A stretch of DNA of 64,000 nt. It comes from FEN-1139 sp038207155 (GTDB lineage Bacteria; Myxococcota_A; Polyangia; Polyangiales; Polyangiaceae). The DNA lies in NCBI GenBank assembly GCA_038207155.1, contig JBBRAB010000006.1, positions 124,001 through 188,000 on the forward strand, in the 5' to 3' direction. A program made the translations under genes and the position numbers. This document shows positions 1-6,288 of the stretch, piece after piece. How positions within the stretch are numbered: the first letter of the stretch is position 1; the number at the start of each line of letters is the position of its first letter. The notes beneath the pieces are model-generated. The model had not been told where the DNA came from. It did not search any database and saw nothing but the letters and a program-made list of their open reading frames with translations.

Positions 1-59
1 TGCGCCGTCTGCCGGTCAGCGGAGCAAGGCCCCGCGCCCCGCCCACAGGTGAACCCACT

Positions 60-1793
60 ATGAGCCCCATTCGTCCGTTCTCCGCCGTTTCCCTGCTTGC
101 CGTCCTGGCTTCGCTGTCCGCCTCAGCCCTGGCTGCCGGTCCCACTGCTTCATCGTACTTCGGTGGCAGCGGTGACGACTCGATCGAAGGAGTCGCGATC
201 ACCGACGACGGCTCGATCATCATCGCCGGCAATTCCACCTCGACGTCTCTCTTCGCACAGGAGAAAAAGCTTGAAGCGGGGGACGGCTTCGTCGCGCGGC
301 TCAATCGCGATGGCACCAAGGTGGTGTGGCTGAGTCGCCTTGGGCACCTGGCAACGGCGATCGATCTGACCAAGAGTGGTGATCCCGTCGTTGCCACGGG
401 CAGTCGTCTCGTCAAGCTCTCGCTCGCGGACGGCGCGCTCGCGACCGACGCAGAGCTGGGTGGTACGGTCGCGGCCTTCGACGTCGGCGCGGATGAGCGC
501 GTCGCGGCGGTCGTGGGCACGGACCTCGTGGTGCGCGCAGCCGACTTCAAGACGGAGAGCCTCCGCAAGGGCATCGGCAGGTCCCACCCTTGGAGCGTCG
601 CGTTCGCGCCCGACGGGGCCACCATTTACGTCTCGGGTGACACCAACGCGGGCAACTGCCCCAACCCTAAGGACCCGTATCGCTCGCCATTCCTCTTTGG
701 GTTCGATGCGGCCGGGGCCCGCGTCTCCACCTTCCTCGACCCAACCGGCGCCGTGGCTTGCGGCCAATACTCACTCCAAGCCGACTCGTTCTTTCAGCAT
801 GTGACCTTTGATTCTACCGGGGCGCTCTGGCTGACTGGTGCCAGCGATGGCGGTAACACCGTGCTCGGTCGCGACGCCACGGACCTCGCCAAACCCAGTC
901 CGGCGCTCACCAGCGCGTGCTACAAGTCGGCTTGCTACGGCTGGAAGGGTGCCGCAAAACCAGGGTTTTTGGGGCGAATGAACGCGGCGCGCGACAACTT
1001 TGACAAGGCCACTTTCATGATCGGTCACTTCAGCGTGGAGCACGAGCCCTGCTCTTGCGACATCAAGAATCAGGTGGACGGCTCGACGCGTCCGAACTCC
1101 GCAGGTCTCGATTTCGTCTTCACCACCTCGAAGGGCACAGTGATCGGCGCGGGCTCTTCCGCTTGGCATTTCCCGAGCAAGAACGCCTGGTATCCCGCAG
1201 CCGCGTACACAGCTGGCTACCCCGCCGTCGTGGGCGAGCTTGATGCCAACCTCTCCTCGATGACGATGGCCACCATGCTGCCCGGAACGGGGAGCACCAA
1301 GTGGGCCGCCTATCGCGGCGGTCGTTTGGTGGTGGTCGGTGGCGCAGCGAACAACAGTGCCTGGACGCCGCCGGCGGGACAGGAAAGCTACGCGCAGGCC
1401 AGCATCACCCCGCTCCCCGCGGGCGCGGCCCTGCAGGGCGCTTACGGTGGTGGCGCTAAGGACGGATTTGTCTACGTCGCCTGCGTCACGGATGACGCTG
1501 AGTGCGGCGCGCCGCCACCTCCAGTGACCGGCACCGGCGGCGCTGGCAACGGCACCGGGAGCACAGGTAACGTGGGCACGGGCAGCACGGGCAACGTCGG
1601 CACGGGCAGCACGGGTAACGTCGGCACGGGCAGCACGGGTAACGTCGCGGGAGCTGGCAGCGGAGCTGAGGGCAACGACACCTCAGCTGATGGCTGCGGC
1701 TGTTCTGTGCCGGTGCGGCGTGGAAGCTCCGCGGCCTTGGTCGCGTTGCTAGCGGGCCTTGCGCTCGCGAGCCGGCGACGCAGTCGCGCGTAG
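60..1793 (+). CDS. MYXO-CTERM surface protein with propeller-like body
   Basis: A 577-residue secreted protein. Residues 1-25 form a signal peptide ending in Ala residues. The body starts with a GGSGDDSIEGVAI-type motif and has repeated 'AFAPDGATIYVSG'-like stretches, as in SBBP or NHL-like beta-propeller repeats, with many paired Cys. Residues 498-529 are four exact copies of the octapeptide GTGSTGNV, encoded by a 24-bp tandem repeat, and act as a flexible linker. The last ~34 residues have a CGC motif, a hydrophobic helix and an Arg-rich end, which is the MYXO-CTERM sorting signal thought to be cleaved by myxosortase and to place the protein on the cell surface. The ATG at 60 follows CAGGTGA. 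Substrate or partner unknown. Confidence 0.85.
   Translation: MSPIRPFSAVSLLAVLASLSASALAAGPTASSYFGGSGDDSIEGVAITDDGSIIIAGNSTSTSLFAQEKKLEAGDGFVARLNRDGTKVVWLSRLGHLATAIDLTKSGDPVVATGSRLVKLSLADGALATDAELGGTVAAFDVGADERVAAVVGTDLVVRAADFKTESLRKGIGRSHPWSVAFAPDGATIYVSGDTNAGNCPNPKDPYRSPFLFGFDAAGARVSTFLDPTGAVACGQYSLQADSFFQHVTFDSTGALWLTGASDGGNTVLGRDATDLAKPSPALTSACYKSACYGWKGAAKPGFLGRMNAARDNFDKATFMIGHFSVEHEPCSCDIKNQVDGSTRPNSAGLDFVFTTSKGTVIGAGSSAWHFPSKNAWYPAAAYTAGYPAVVGELDANLSSMTMATMLPGTGSTKWAAYRGGRLVVVGGAANNSAWTPPAGQESYAQASITPLPAGAALQGAYGGGAKDGFVYVACVTDDAECGAPPPPVTGTGGAGNGTGSTGNVGTGSTGNVGTGSTGNVGTGSTGNVAGAGSGAEGNDTSADGCGCSVPVRRGSSAALVALLAGLALASRRRSRA
1551..1646 (+). repeat. 24-bp tandem repeat, 4 copies (GTGSTGNV linker)
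   Basis: Four consecutive 24-bp units at 1551, 1575, 1599 and 1623 encode GTGSTGNV. The last two units are identical, and the others differ at a few third positions. Such in-frame units can gain or lose copies without breaking the frame. Confidence 0.9.
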
Positions 1794-1821
1794 CTCGCGC
1801 GCGCGCCTGGTCGCTTTGAAT

Positions 1822-1852
1822 CGGGGCGCCTTCCTTCGCGGGAGGCGCCCCG
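1822..1852 (+). terminator. GC-rich hairpin after the first gene
   Basis: CGGGGCGCCT and AGGCGCCCCG form a perfect 10-bp stem around an 11-base loop, 29 bases after the stop of the upstream gene. There is no T-tract, so it may be a terminator or only a 3' end-stabilising hairpin. Confidence 0.55.
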
Positions 1853-1872
1853 TCGTTCGCGTCCTTGATGAC

Positions 1873-1901
1873 TTGACCGGGAGGGTTCGCTGCTCTATCG
1901 T
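1873..1901 (+). promoter_or_regulatory. putative ars promoter, leaderless arsR start
   Basis: TTGACC (1873-1878), a 17-base spacer and TATCGT (1896-1901) resemble a housekeeping promoter. The expected transcript start is near 1908, only about 3 bases before the arsR ATG at 1911, and no Shine-Dalgarno sequence precedes that ATG. The arsR mRNA is therefore probably leaderless. Inferred from spacing only. Confidence 0.4.
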
Positions 1902-1910
1902 CGTTTGGCG

Positions 1911-2255
1911 ATGAGTCAGCGAGCCCCCGTCAGCCCCTGTTGTCCCCCGGCAAACGAGCAGCCGGATCTGCGGCCGATCGAGGGAGCCGACGCGGATGAG
2001 GAGCTCTCCGTCCTCGCCAAGGCGCTCGGGCACAGCTCGCGTATCCAGATCCTGCGGCTGCTCTGCCGCAAGGAAAGCTGCATTTGTGGGGATATTGTCG
2101 ATGGACTGCCGCTCGCGCAGTCCACGGTCTCCCAGCACCTCAAGGTGCTCAAGGACGCTGGACTGATCCGTGGGGAGGTCGACGGTCCGCGCGTTTGCTA
2201 CTGCGTCGAGCCGCGGACTCTGCGTCGACTCAAGGCCCTGATCGGCGGTCTGTGA
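1911..2255 (+). CDS. arsR: ArsR-family arsenite-responsive repressor
   Basis: A 114-residue winged-helix repressor, the first gene of the arsenic operon. It should bind operator DNA as a dimer and release it when As(III) or Sb(III) is bound. A helix-turn-helix of the form STVSQHLKVLKDAGL lies around residues 71-85. SCIC (residues 56-59) sits at the start of the alpha-3 region where ArsR proteins carry the ELCVC metal site. Extra Cys occur at 10-11, 96 and 98 and could add metal ligands. An upstream in-frame TTG at 1905 is possible, but the ATG at 1911 fits the predicted promoter. Followed by arsD after 53 bases. Confidence 0.93.
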   Translation: MSQRAPVSPCCPPANEQPDLRPIEGADADEELSVLAKALGHSSRIQILRLLCRKESCICGDIVDGLPLAQSTVSQHLKVLKDAGLIRGEVDGPRVCYCVEPRTLRRLKALIGGL

Positions 2256-2308
2256 GTGCCGCCAGGGCGTTGCCGTATCGTCACTCATCGATAGGAAAGA
2301 GGTGCCCC

Positions 2309-2725
2309 ATGACCGTCACGATCCGCGTCTTTGATCCAGCTATGTGCTGCCCCAGCGGCGTTTGCGGACCCAGCCTTGACCCCGAGCTCGTCCGCTTTGC
2401 CGCGGATCTCGACTGGCTCAAGCAGCAAGGCGTCTCGGTGGAGCGCTTCAATCTTTCGCAACAGCCGGCGGCGTTCGCGGAGTCTGCCGCTGTCAAGCAG
2501 GCACTCGCGCGTGGCACCGACGTCCTGCCGCTCGTGCTCGTCGACGAGCGCATTGCCGTCGAGGGCAAGTATCCTTCGCGGGAGACGCTGGCAGCTCTCG
2601 CGGGCATCACGCTTCGCAAGCTCGACGTTGCACCCGCGCCGTCCGGCGGTTGCTGCGGTGGCAAGAGTACGGATGACAAGGCTGCCGTTGACAAGGGTAC
2701 CGGTCCCAAGACCTCCTGCTGCTGA
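2309..2725 (+). CDS. arsD: ArsD arsenite metallochaperone
   Basis: A 138-residue protein that hands As(III) to the ArsA ATPase and weakly represses the operon. The N-terminal beta strand is followed by Cys13, Cys14 and Cys19 (CCPSGVC), the As(III)-binding triad needed for delivery in ArsD. Vicinal Cys pairs at about 115-116 and 137-138 match the extra pairs of long ArsD forms. The ATG at 2309 is preceded by GGAAAGAGG. An in-frame extension back to 2084 exists but overlaps arsR and is not family-like. Only 5 bases separate its stop from arsA, so the two are probably translationally coupled. Confidence 0.93.
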   Translation: MTVTIRVFDPAMCCPSGVCGPSLDPELVRFAADLDWLKQQGVSVERFNLSQQPAAFAESAAVKQALARGTDVLPLVLVDERIAVEGKYPSRETLAALAGITLRKLDVAPAPSGGCCGGKSTDDKAAVDKGTGPKTSCC

Positions 2726-2730
2726 GCCCA

Positions 2731-3654
2731 GTGATGGACTTTCTCGTCAACGCTCCGCGAAACCTGTTCATCACCGGCAAGGGGGGCGTCGGTAAGACCA
2801 GCGTCGCCTGTGCCGCGGCTGTGACCCTCGCGCAGCGTGGCGCGCGCGTGCTCCTTGTCAGCACCGATCCGGCCTCAAATCTCGATGAGGTGTTCGGCGT
2901 GAAGCTGAGCAGCGCACCGAGCGCGGTGCCCGGAGCCGAGCGACTATTTGCGCTCAAATTGGCTCCAACGGCCGCGGCCGCCGCTTATCGCGAGAAGATG
3001 GTGGCGCCATTTCGCGGAATACTTCCGGACGCTGCCATCGTCAGTATCCAGGAGCAGCTGTCGGGCGCCTGCGCCGTCGAGATCGCCACCTTTGACGAGT
3101 TTTCACGGTTACTCGGTGACGCGGCTCACACGCAGGAGTTCGACCATGTCCTGTTCGACACCGCACCTACGGGCCACACCCTGCGTCTACTTGAGCTTCC
3201 CGCGGCAACGGCTCTGCGTGACGCGGCGCGCACGCCTCGCGAGCTCGCCGAGCTCGGAGTCACCCGTCAGACACTCGTGCTCAACGGCCTCTTTCGCGCC
3301 ACCGATCCGAATGATCCGCTTGCGCAGGCTCTCGAAGCGCGTGGGCGCCAGGCACTTTCCGAGCTTGCCCCAGAGCTCGCACTCTTGCCGCGCACTGAGC
3401 TTGCCGCCAGCGTCCCGACCGCAGCCAGTGAGCTTTCGGCCAGCATCACGAGCGCGGCCAGTGAGACCCTGGAGTCCCTTCTGCCAATGCTCGACGCAGA
3501 TTTGCCAGCGCTGCGCGTAACGCGGCTCGATCCAGAGCTTGAGACGCGTCGCTATTGCCAGGAGGTGCTGCTTGGCGCAGGTGCGTGCTCTGGCGCCGCG
3601 CCTGGCGATCGTCCCCTGGCAGTCGTTTTTCCGCTTGAACCCCATCGCCCGTGA
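2731..3654 (+). CDS. arsA: ArsA arsenite-efflux ATPase, short and internally deleted
   Basis: A soluble ATPase expected to energise arsenite export. The P-loop GKGGVGKTS lies at about 16-24 and the signature DTAPTGHT follows. Counted from the ATG at 2734, Cys113 (SGAC) and His148 (PTGH) fall at the same numbers as metal-site residues of E. coli R773 ArsA. After His148, about 60 residues present in R773, including the Cys172 segment, are missing. The second half is reduced to a short stretch resembling the IDP..ET.RY region of domain A2, and there is no second P-loop. The protein is about 306 residues against about 583 for classical bacterial ArsA. The frame stays open. It may be a minimal ArsA, a decaying gene or an assembly deletion. 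A GTG at 2731 is the alternative start. Confidence 0.8.
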   Translation: MMDFLVNAPRNLFITGKGGVGKTSVACAAAVTLAQRGARVLLVSTDPASNLDEVFGVKLSSAPSAVPGAERLFALKLAPTAAAAAYREKMVAPFRGILPDAAIVSIQEQLSGACAVEIATFDEFSRLLGDAAHTQEFDHVLFDTAPTGHTLRLLELPAATALRDAARTPRELAELGVTRQTLVLNGLFRATDPNDPLAQALEARGRQALSELAPELALLPRTELAASVPTAASELSASITSAASETLESLLPMLDADLPALRVTRLDPELETRRYCQEVLLGAGACSGAAPGDRPLAVVFPLEPHRP

Positions 3655-3666
3655 AGGTTTAGTGCC

Positions 3667-4755
3667 ATGAATCAGCCAGTGGCCGGCGTCGCCGGAAAAC
3701 TCTCCTTTCTCGATCGCTACCTGACGCTCTGGATCTTTCTGGCCATGGGCTTTGGAGTGATGCTCGGATCGTTGGCACCCGGATTCACCGCGGGCCTCGG
3801 CCGGATGAGCGTCGGTACGACCTCGATCCCGATCGCGGTTGGGCTGATCGTGATGATGTATCCCCCCTTGGCTAAGGTGCGTTACGAGGAGCTCGGTCGG
3901 GTACTGCAGAACAAGCGCGTGCTTGGCCTGTCCTTGATTCAAAACTGGGTAATCGGCCCGGTACTGATGTTTGCGCTGGCGATCCTGTTCCTGCGCGACA
4001 AGCCCGAGTACATGCTGGGGTTGATCTTGATCGGCCTGGCGCGCTGCATCGCGATGGTGATCGTCTGGAACGATCTGGCCAAGGGGGACACCGAATACTG
4101 CGCCGGGCTGGTCGCGTTCAATTCGCTGTTTCAAGTCTTGTTCTTCCCGCTGTACGCCTACATCTTCGCGACGCTGCTGCCCCGGCTGCTCGGGCTGGAG
4201 GGCGCCGTGATCCACATCTCGATCTTGGACATCGCCGAGAGCGTGGCGCTTTACCTGGGGCTGCCGTTTGCCGCCGGCTATCTCTCGCGAAAATTCCTGG
4301 TGCGTGCCAAGGGGCGTGACTGGTACGAGCAACGCTTCCTGAAGAAAATTGGCAAGCTGACCCTAATTGCCCTGCTCTTTACGATCGTGGTGATGTTCTC
4401 GCTCAAGGGCGAAAATATCGTTCAGCTGCCGCTCGATGTGCTGCGGATCGCAGTCCCGCTCGCGATCTACTTCGTGGTGATGTTCCTGCTCTCATTTGTG
4501 ATGAGCAAACTCGTGGGCGCCAACTACGAACAGTCGGCGACCCTGTCCTTTACGGCCGCCTCGAACAACTTTGAGTTGGCCATCGCAGTGGCGATTGCCA
4601 GCTTCGGGCTCCACAGCGGAGCGGCGTTTGCAGCCGTAATCGGTCCCCTCGTCGAAGTGCCGGCGCTGCTCGCGCTGGTGCATGTTGCGCTCTGGGCACG
4701 CGATCGCTACTTCACCCAGCCAGCGTCACCCAAGATTGTGCCGACGAGCGTCTAA
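3667..4755 (+). CDS. acr3: Acr3-type arsenite efflux permease
   Basis: A 362-residue inner-membrane carrier of the BART superfamily with about ten hydrophobic helices, which exports arsenite using the proton gradient alone or with ArsA. Cys127 in ARCIAMVIVWNDLAKGD is the conserved Acr3 cysteine followed by its signature, and TAASNNFELAIAVAI matches the conserved helix 9 region. Length is typical for Acr3. This is not the unrelated ArsB permease, although ArsD/ArsA often accompany either. Start ATG at 3667, 12 bases after arsA, preceded by GAAGG. Its TAA stop is followed by a short spacer and arsC. Confidence 0.95.
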   Translation: MNQPVAGVAGKLSFLDRYLTLWIFLAMGFGVMLGSLAPGFTAGLGRMSVGTTSIPIAVGLIVMMYPPLAKVRYEELGRVLQNKRVLGLSLIQNWVIGPVLMFALAILFLRDKPEYMLGLILIGLARCIAMVIVWNDLAKGDTEYCAGLVAFNSLFQVLFFPLYAYIFATLLPRLLGLEGAVIHISILDIAESVALYLGLPFAAGYLSRKFLVRAKGRDWYEQRFLKKIGKLTLIALLFTIVVMFSLKGENIVQLPLDVLRIAVPLAIYFVVMFLLSFVMSKLVGANYEQSATLSFTAASNNFELAIAVAIASFGLHSGAAFAAVIGPLVEVPALLALVHVALWARDRYFTQPASPKIVPTSV

Positions 4756-4779
4756 GAGAGTGTCCCCCCAACACCAACC

Positions 4780-4794
4780 CTCAGAGGTCCTGAG
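4780..4794 (+). promoter_or_regulatory. small hairpin presenting the arsC ribosome site
   Basis: CTCAG (4780-4784) and CTGAG (4790-4794) form a 5-bp stem whose loop, AGGTC, contains the only Shine-Dalgarno-like sequence in front of the arsC ATG at 4797. It may modulate arsC translation. The stem is short. Confidence 0.3.
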
Positions 4795-4796
4795 AC

Positions 4797-5222
4797 ATGC
4801 CCCAAAGCATCCTATTTCTCTGTGTCGCCAACTCCGCTCGCAGCCAGATGGCTGAGGGGCTTGCAAGAATGCTGTTCGGTCAGCGCGCTTCGGTTCAAAG
4901 CGCTGGCAGCAAGCCTTCCAAGGTCAATCCCTACGCCATCGAGGTGATGCGTGAGCTCGGAGTGGAGCTGACGACCCATCATTCCAAGTCCGTCGACACG
5001 ATCGCTCCCGAGAGCGTGTCGACCGTCATCACGCTCTGCGCGGAAGAGGTCTGTCCGGTGTTTCTCGGGGCCGCGCGTCGCCTGCACTGGCCCACGCCCG
5101 ATCCGGCCAGTGACGATCCAACGCTGACGCGCGAGGAGCTGCTGGCGCGTTTTCGCACAGCGCGGGACGCCCTCCGCGCGATGCTCGAGCGCTTCGACGC
5201 CGACGAGCTGCAGGGACAGTGA
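4797..5222 (+). CDS. arsC: Arsenate reductase, LMW-phosphatase (thioredoxin-type) fold
   Basis: A 141-residue enzyme that reduces arsenate to arsenite for export. The P-loop Cys9-X5-Arg15 (CVANSAR) followed by SQMAEGLA is the low-molecular-weight tyrosine phosphatase signature. Cys81 and Cys86 (LCAEEVC) match the resolving cysteine pair of thioredoxin-coupled ArsC. The catalytic Asp loop is PTPDPA. It differs from the glutaredoxin-type ArsC of R773, so the operon mixes arsDA with a thioredoxin-type reductase. It is the last gene of the operon. The palindromic promoter of the DUF2239 gene follows. Confidence 0.93.
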   Translation: MPQSILFLCVANSARSQMAEGLARMLFGQRASVQSAGSKPSKVNPYAIEVMRELGVELTTHHSKSVDTIAPESVSTVITLCAEEVCPVFLGAARRLHWPTPDPASDDPTLTREELLARFRTARDALRAMLERFDADELQGQ

Positions 5223-5261
5223 CGCTCGCGCCAGCCGCGTCACCACGCCGCATAAGACAAA

Positions 5262-5306
5262 TATTACCCGGGTTTTATTGACAAGTATTATTGCCAGGGT
5301 AATACT
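5262..5306 (+). promoter_or_regulatory. palindrome-covered promoter of the DUF2239 gene
   Basis: TTGACA (5278-5283), a 16-base spacer and TAATAC (5300-5305) give a near-consensus promoter. AGTATTA (5284-5290) and TAATACT (5300-5306) are perfect inverted repeats across the spacer and -10 box. A second inverted pair, TATTACCC (5262-5269) and GGGTAATA (5297-5304), flanks the whole promoter. This is the layout of a repressor operator. The predicted transcript start is at about 5312, next to the ATG at 5313. Confidence 0.6.
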
Positions 5307-5312
5307 CCTTGC

Positions 5313-5891
5313 ATGGAACATCCCGAAATCGTTACTGCTTTTGTCGAGGCGGGTCGGGTCGCCGAGGGGCCCGTGGCGGAGGTACTGGCGGTTCTCTGGC
5401 AGCGACACCGGCTCGACCCGAGCGAGACGCAGCTGGTGTTCGAGCTCGAGACCGGGCGGCAGCTTGATTATGATTTGAGTGGCTCGCTCGAGGACACGCT
5501 GGCTCGTCTGTCGCATGAGCGTGCGCGCGGGCCTGGCCGACCCAGGCTGGGCGTCGTGAGTCGCGAGGTGTCGCTACTGCCGCGGCACTGGGAGTGGCTC
5601 GAGCATCAGCCGCAAGGGCTCTCAGCCACGCTGCGGCGTTTGGTCGATCAAGCGCGCAAGGCCGCGCCAGGTGAAGAGCGCGCGCGCAAGATCCGAAGCG
5701 CGCTCAACAATGTGCTCACGGCGCTGGGAGGCAATCTGCCAGGCTACGAAGAGGCCACGCGCGCGCTGTTTGCGGGGCACACCGCACTGTTTGAGCATTG
5801 TGTCGCTGGTTGGCCAACGGATCTTCACGACTACGTGGTGGCACGAGCGCGCGCTGCCGAGATCGCCTTGAATGAAGTGCTGCAAGAGTGA
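5313..5891 (+). CDS. DUF2239 family protein
   Basis: A 192-residue soluble protein. The GPGRPRLGVVSREVSLLPRH segment (around residues 73-92) is the hallmark of DUF2239, whose biochemical role is unknown. The first half is acidic and the C-terminal half is helical, with no signal peptide or membrane helix. No Shine-Dalgarno sequence precedes the ATG, and the strong promoter box ends just 7 bases upstream, so the mRNA is likely leaderless. The palindromic promoter suggests tight repression by an unseen regulator. It lies directly after arsC, but the promoter makes it an independent unit. Confidence 0.85.
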   Translation: MEHPEIVTAFVEAGRVAEGPVAEVLAVLWQRHRLDPSETQLVFELETGRQLDYDLSGSLEDTLARLSHERARGPGRPRLGVVSREVSLLPRHWEWLEHQPQGLSATLRRLVDQARKAAPGEERARKIRSALNNVLTALGGNLPGYEEATRALFAGHTALFEHCVAGWPTDLHDYVVARARAAEIALNEVLQE

Positions 5892-5959
5892 GCTGGTGCG
5901 AGTGAGGTCGCAGATGAGGTCGCGTGCCTGTTTACGCTAAAGCGCGACCGCAAACGGCG

Positions 5960-6239
5960 CTACGCCAGCTCAAACACCAGCACCTCGGCGTCCTCGATGC
6001 CCTCGATGCCCTCGATGCCCTCGATGCCCTCGATGCCCTCGATGCCCTCGATGCCCTCGATGCCCTCGATGCCCTCGATGCGTAGGGTGTTCTGGTCTGA
6101 GAGCGCCAGGCCGTCTCCCGTCGAGAGCTGCTGACCGCTAGCGCGCAGCTGCCCGCGGGCGACCTGCAGCCAGGCAGGTCGATTCGGCGCGAGTGCGAGC
6201 TCTTCTGCAGGAGATGCGTTTGCTCGCGTTTGGTGCGGT
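5960..6239 (-). pseudogene. C-terminal remnant of a pirin-family protein
   Basis: Reading the minus strand from about 6239 gives the closing cupin strands of a pirin/YhhW-type protein (AWLQVARGQL..SGQQLSTGDG..LSDQ) and the family-like end EDAEVLVFELA before TAG at 5960-5962. No start codon or N-terminal cupin is present: it begins directly after the xylanase stop, so about 170 residues are missing. Between LSDQNTL and EDAE an Ile-Glu-Gly tripeptide is repeated about ten times, encoded by a 9-bp minisatellite. Family assignment is from the motif pattern. Confidence 0.6.
5992..6081. repeat. 9-bp minisatellite CCTCGATGC, 10 copies
   Basis: Ten perfect, uninterrupted copies of CCTCGATGC (plus strand). 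On the minus strand they read Ile-Glu-Gly in the frame of the pirin remnant. The absence of any substitution suggests recent expansion by slippage. Confidence 0.95.
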
Positions 6240-6288
6240 CTAGTGTTGGCCCGTCGTGGCCAGCACTCCGGCTCGTGGCGGCGGTGGC

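Noticed and set aside
1822..1852. Operator for ArsR
   Set aside because: The perfect GC-rich hairpin lies between genes, away from the promoter, and reads as a terminator or 3' end hairpin.
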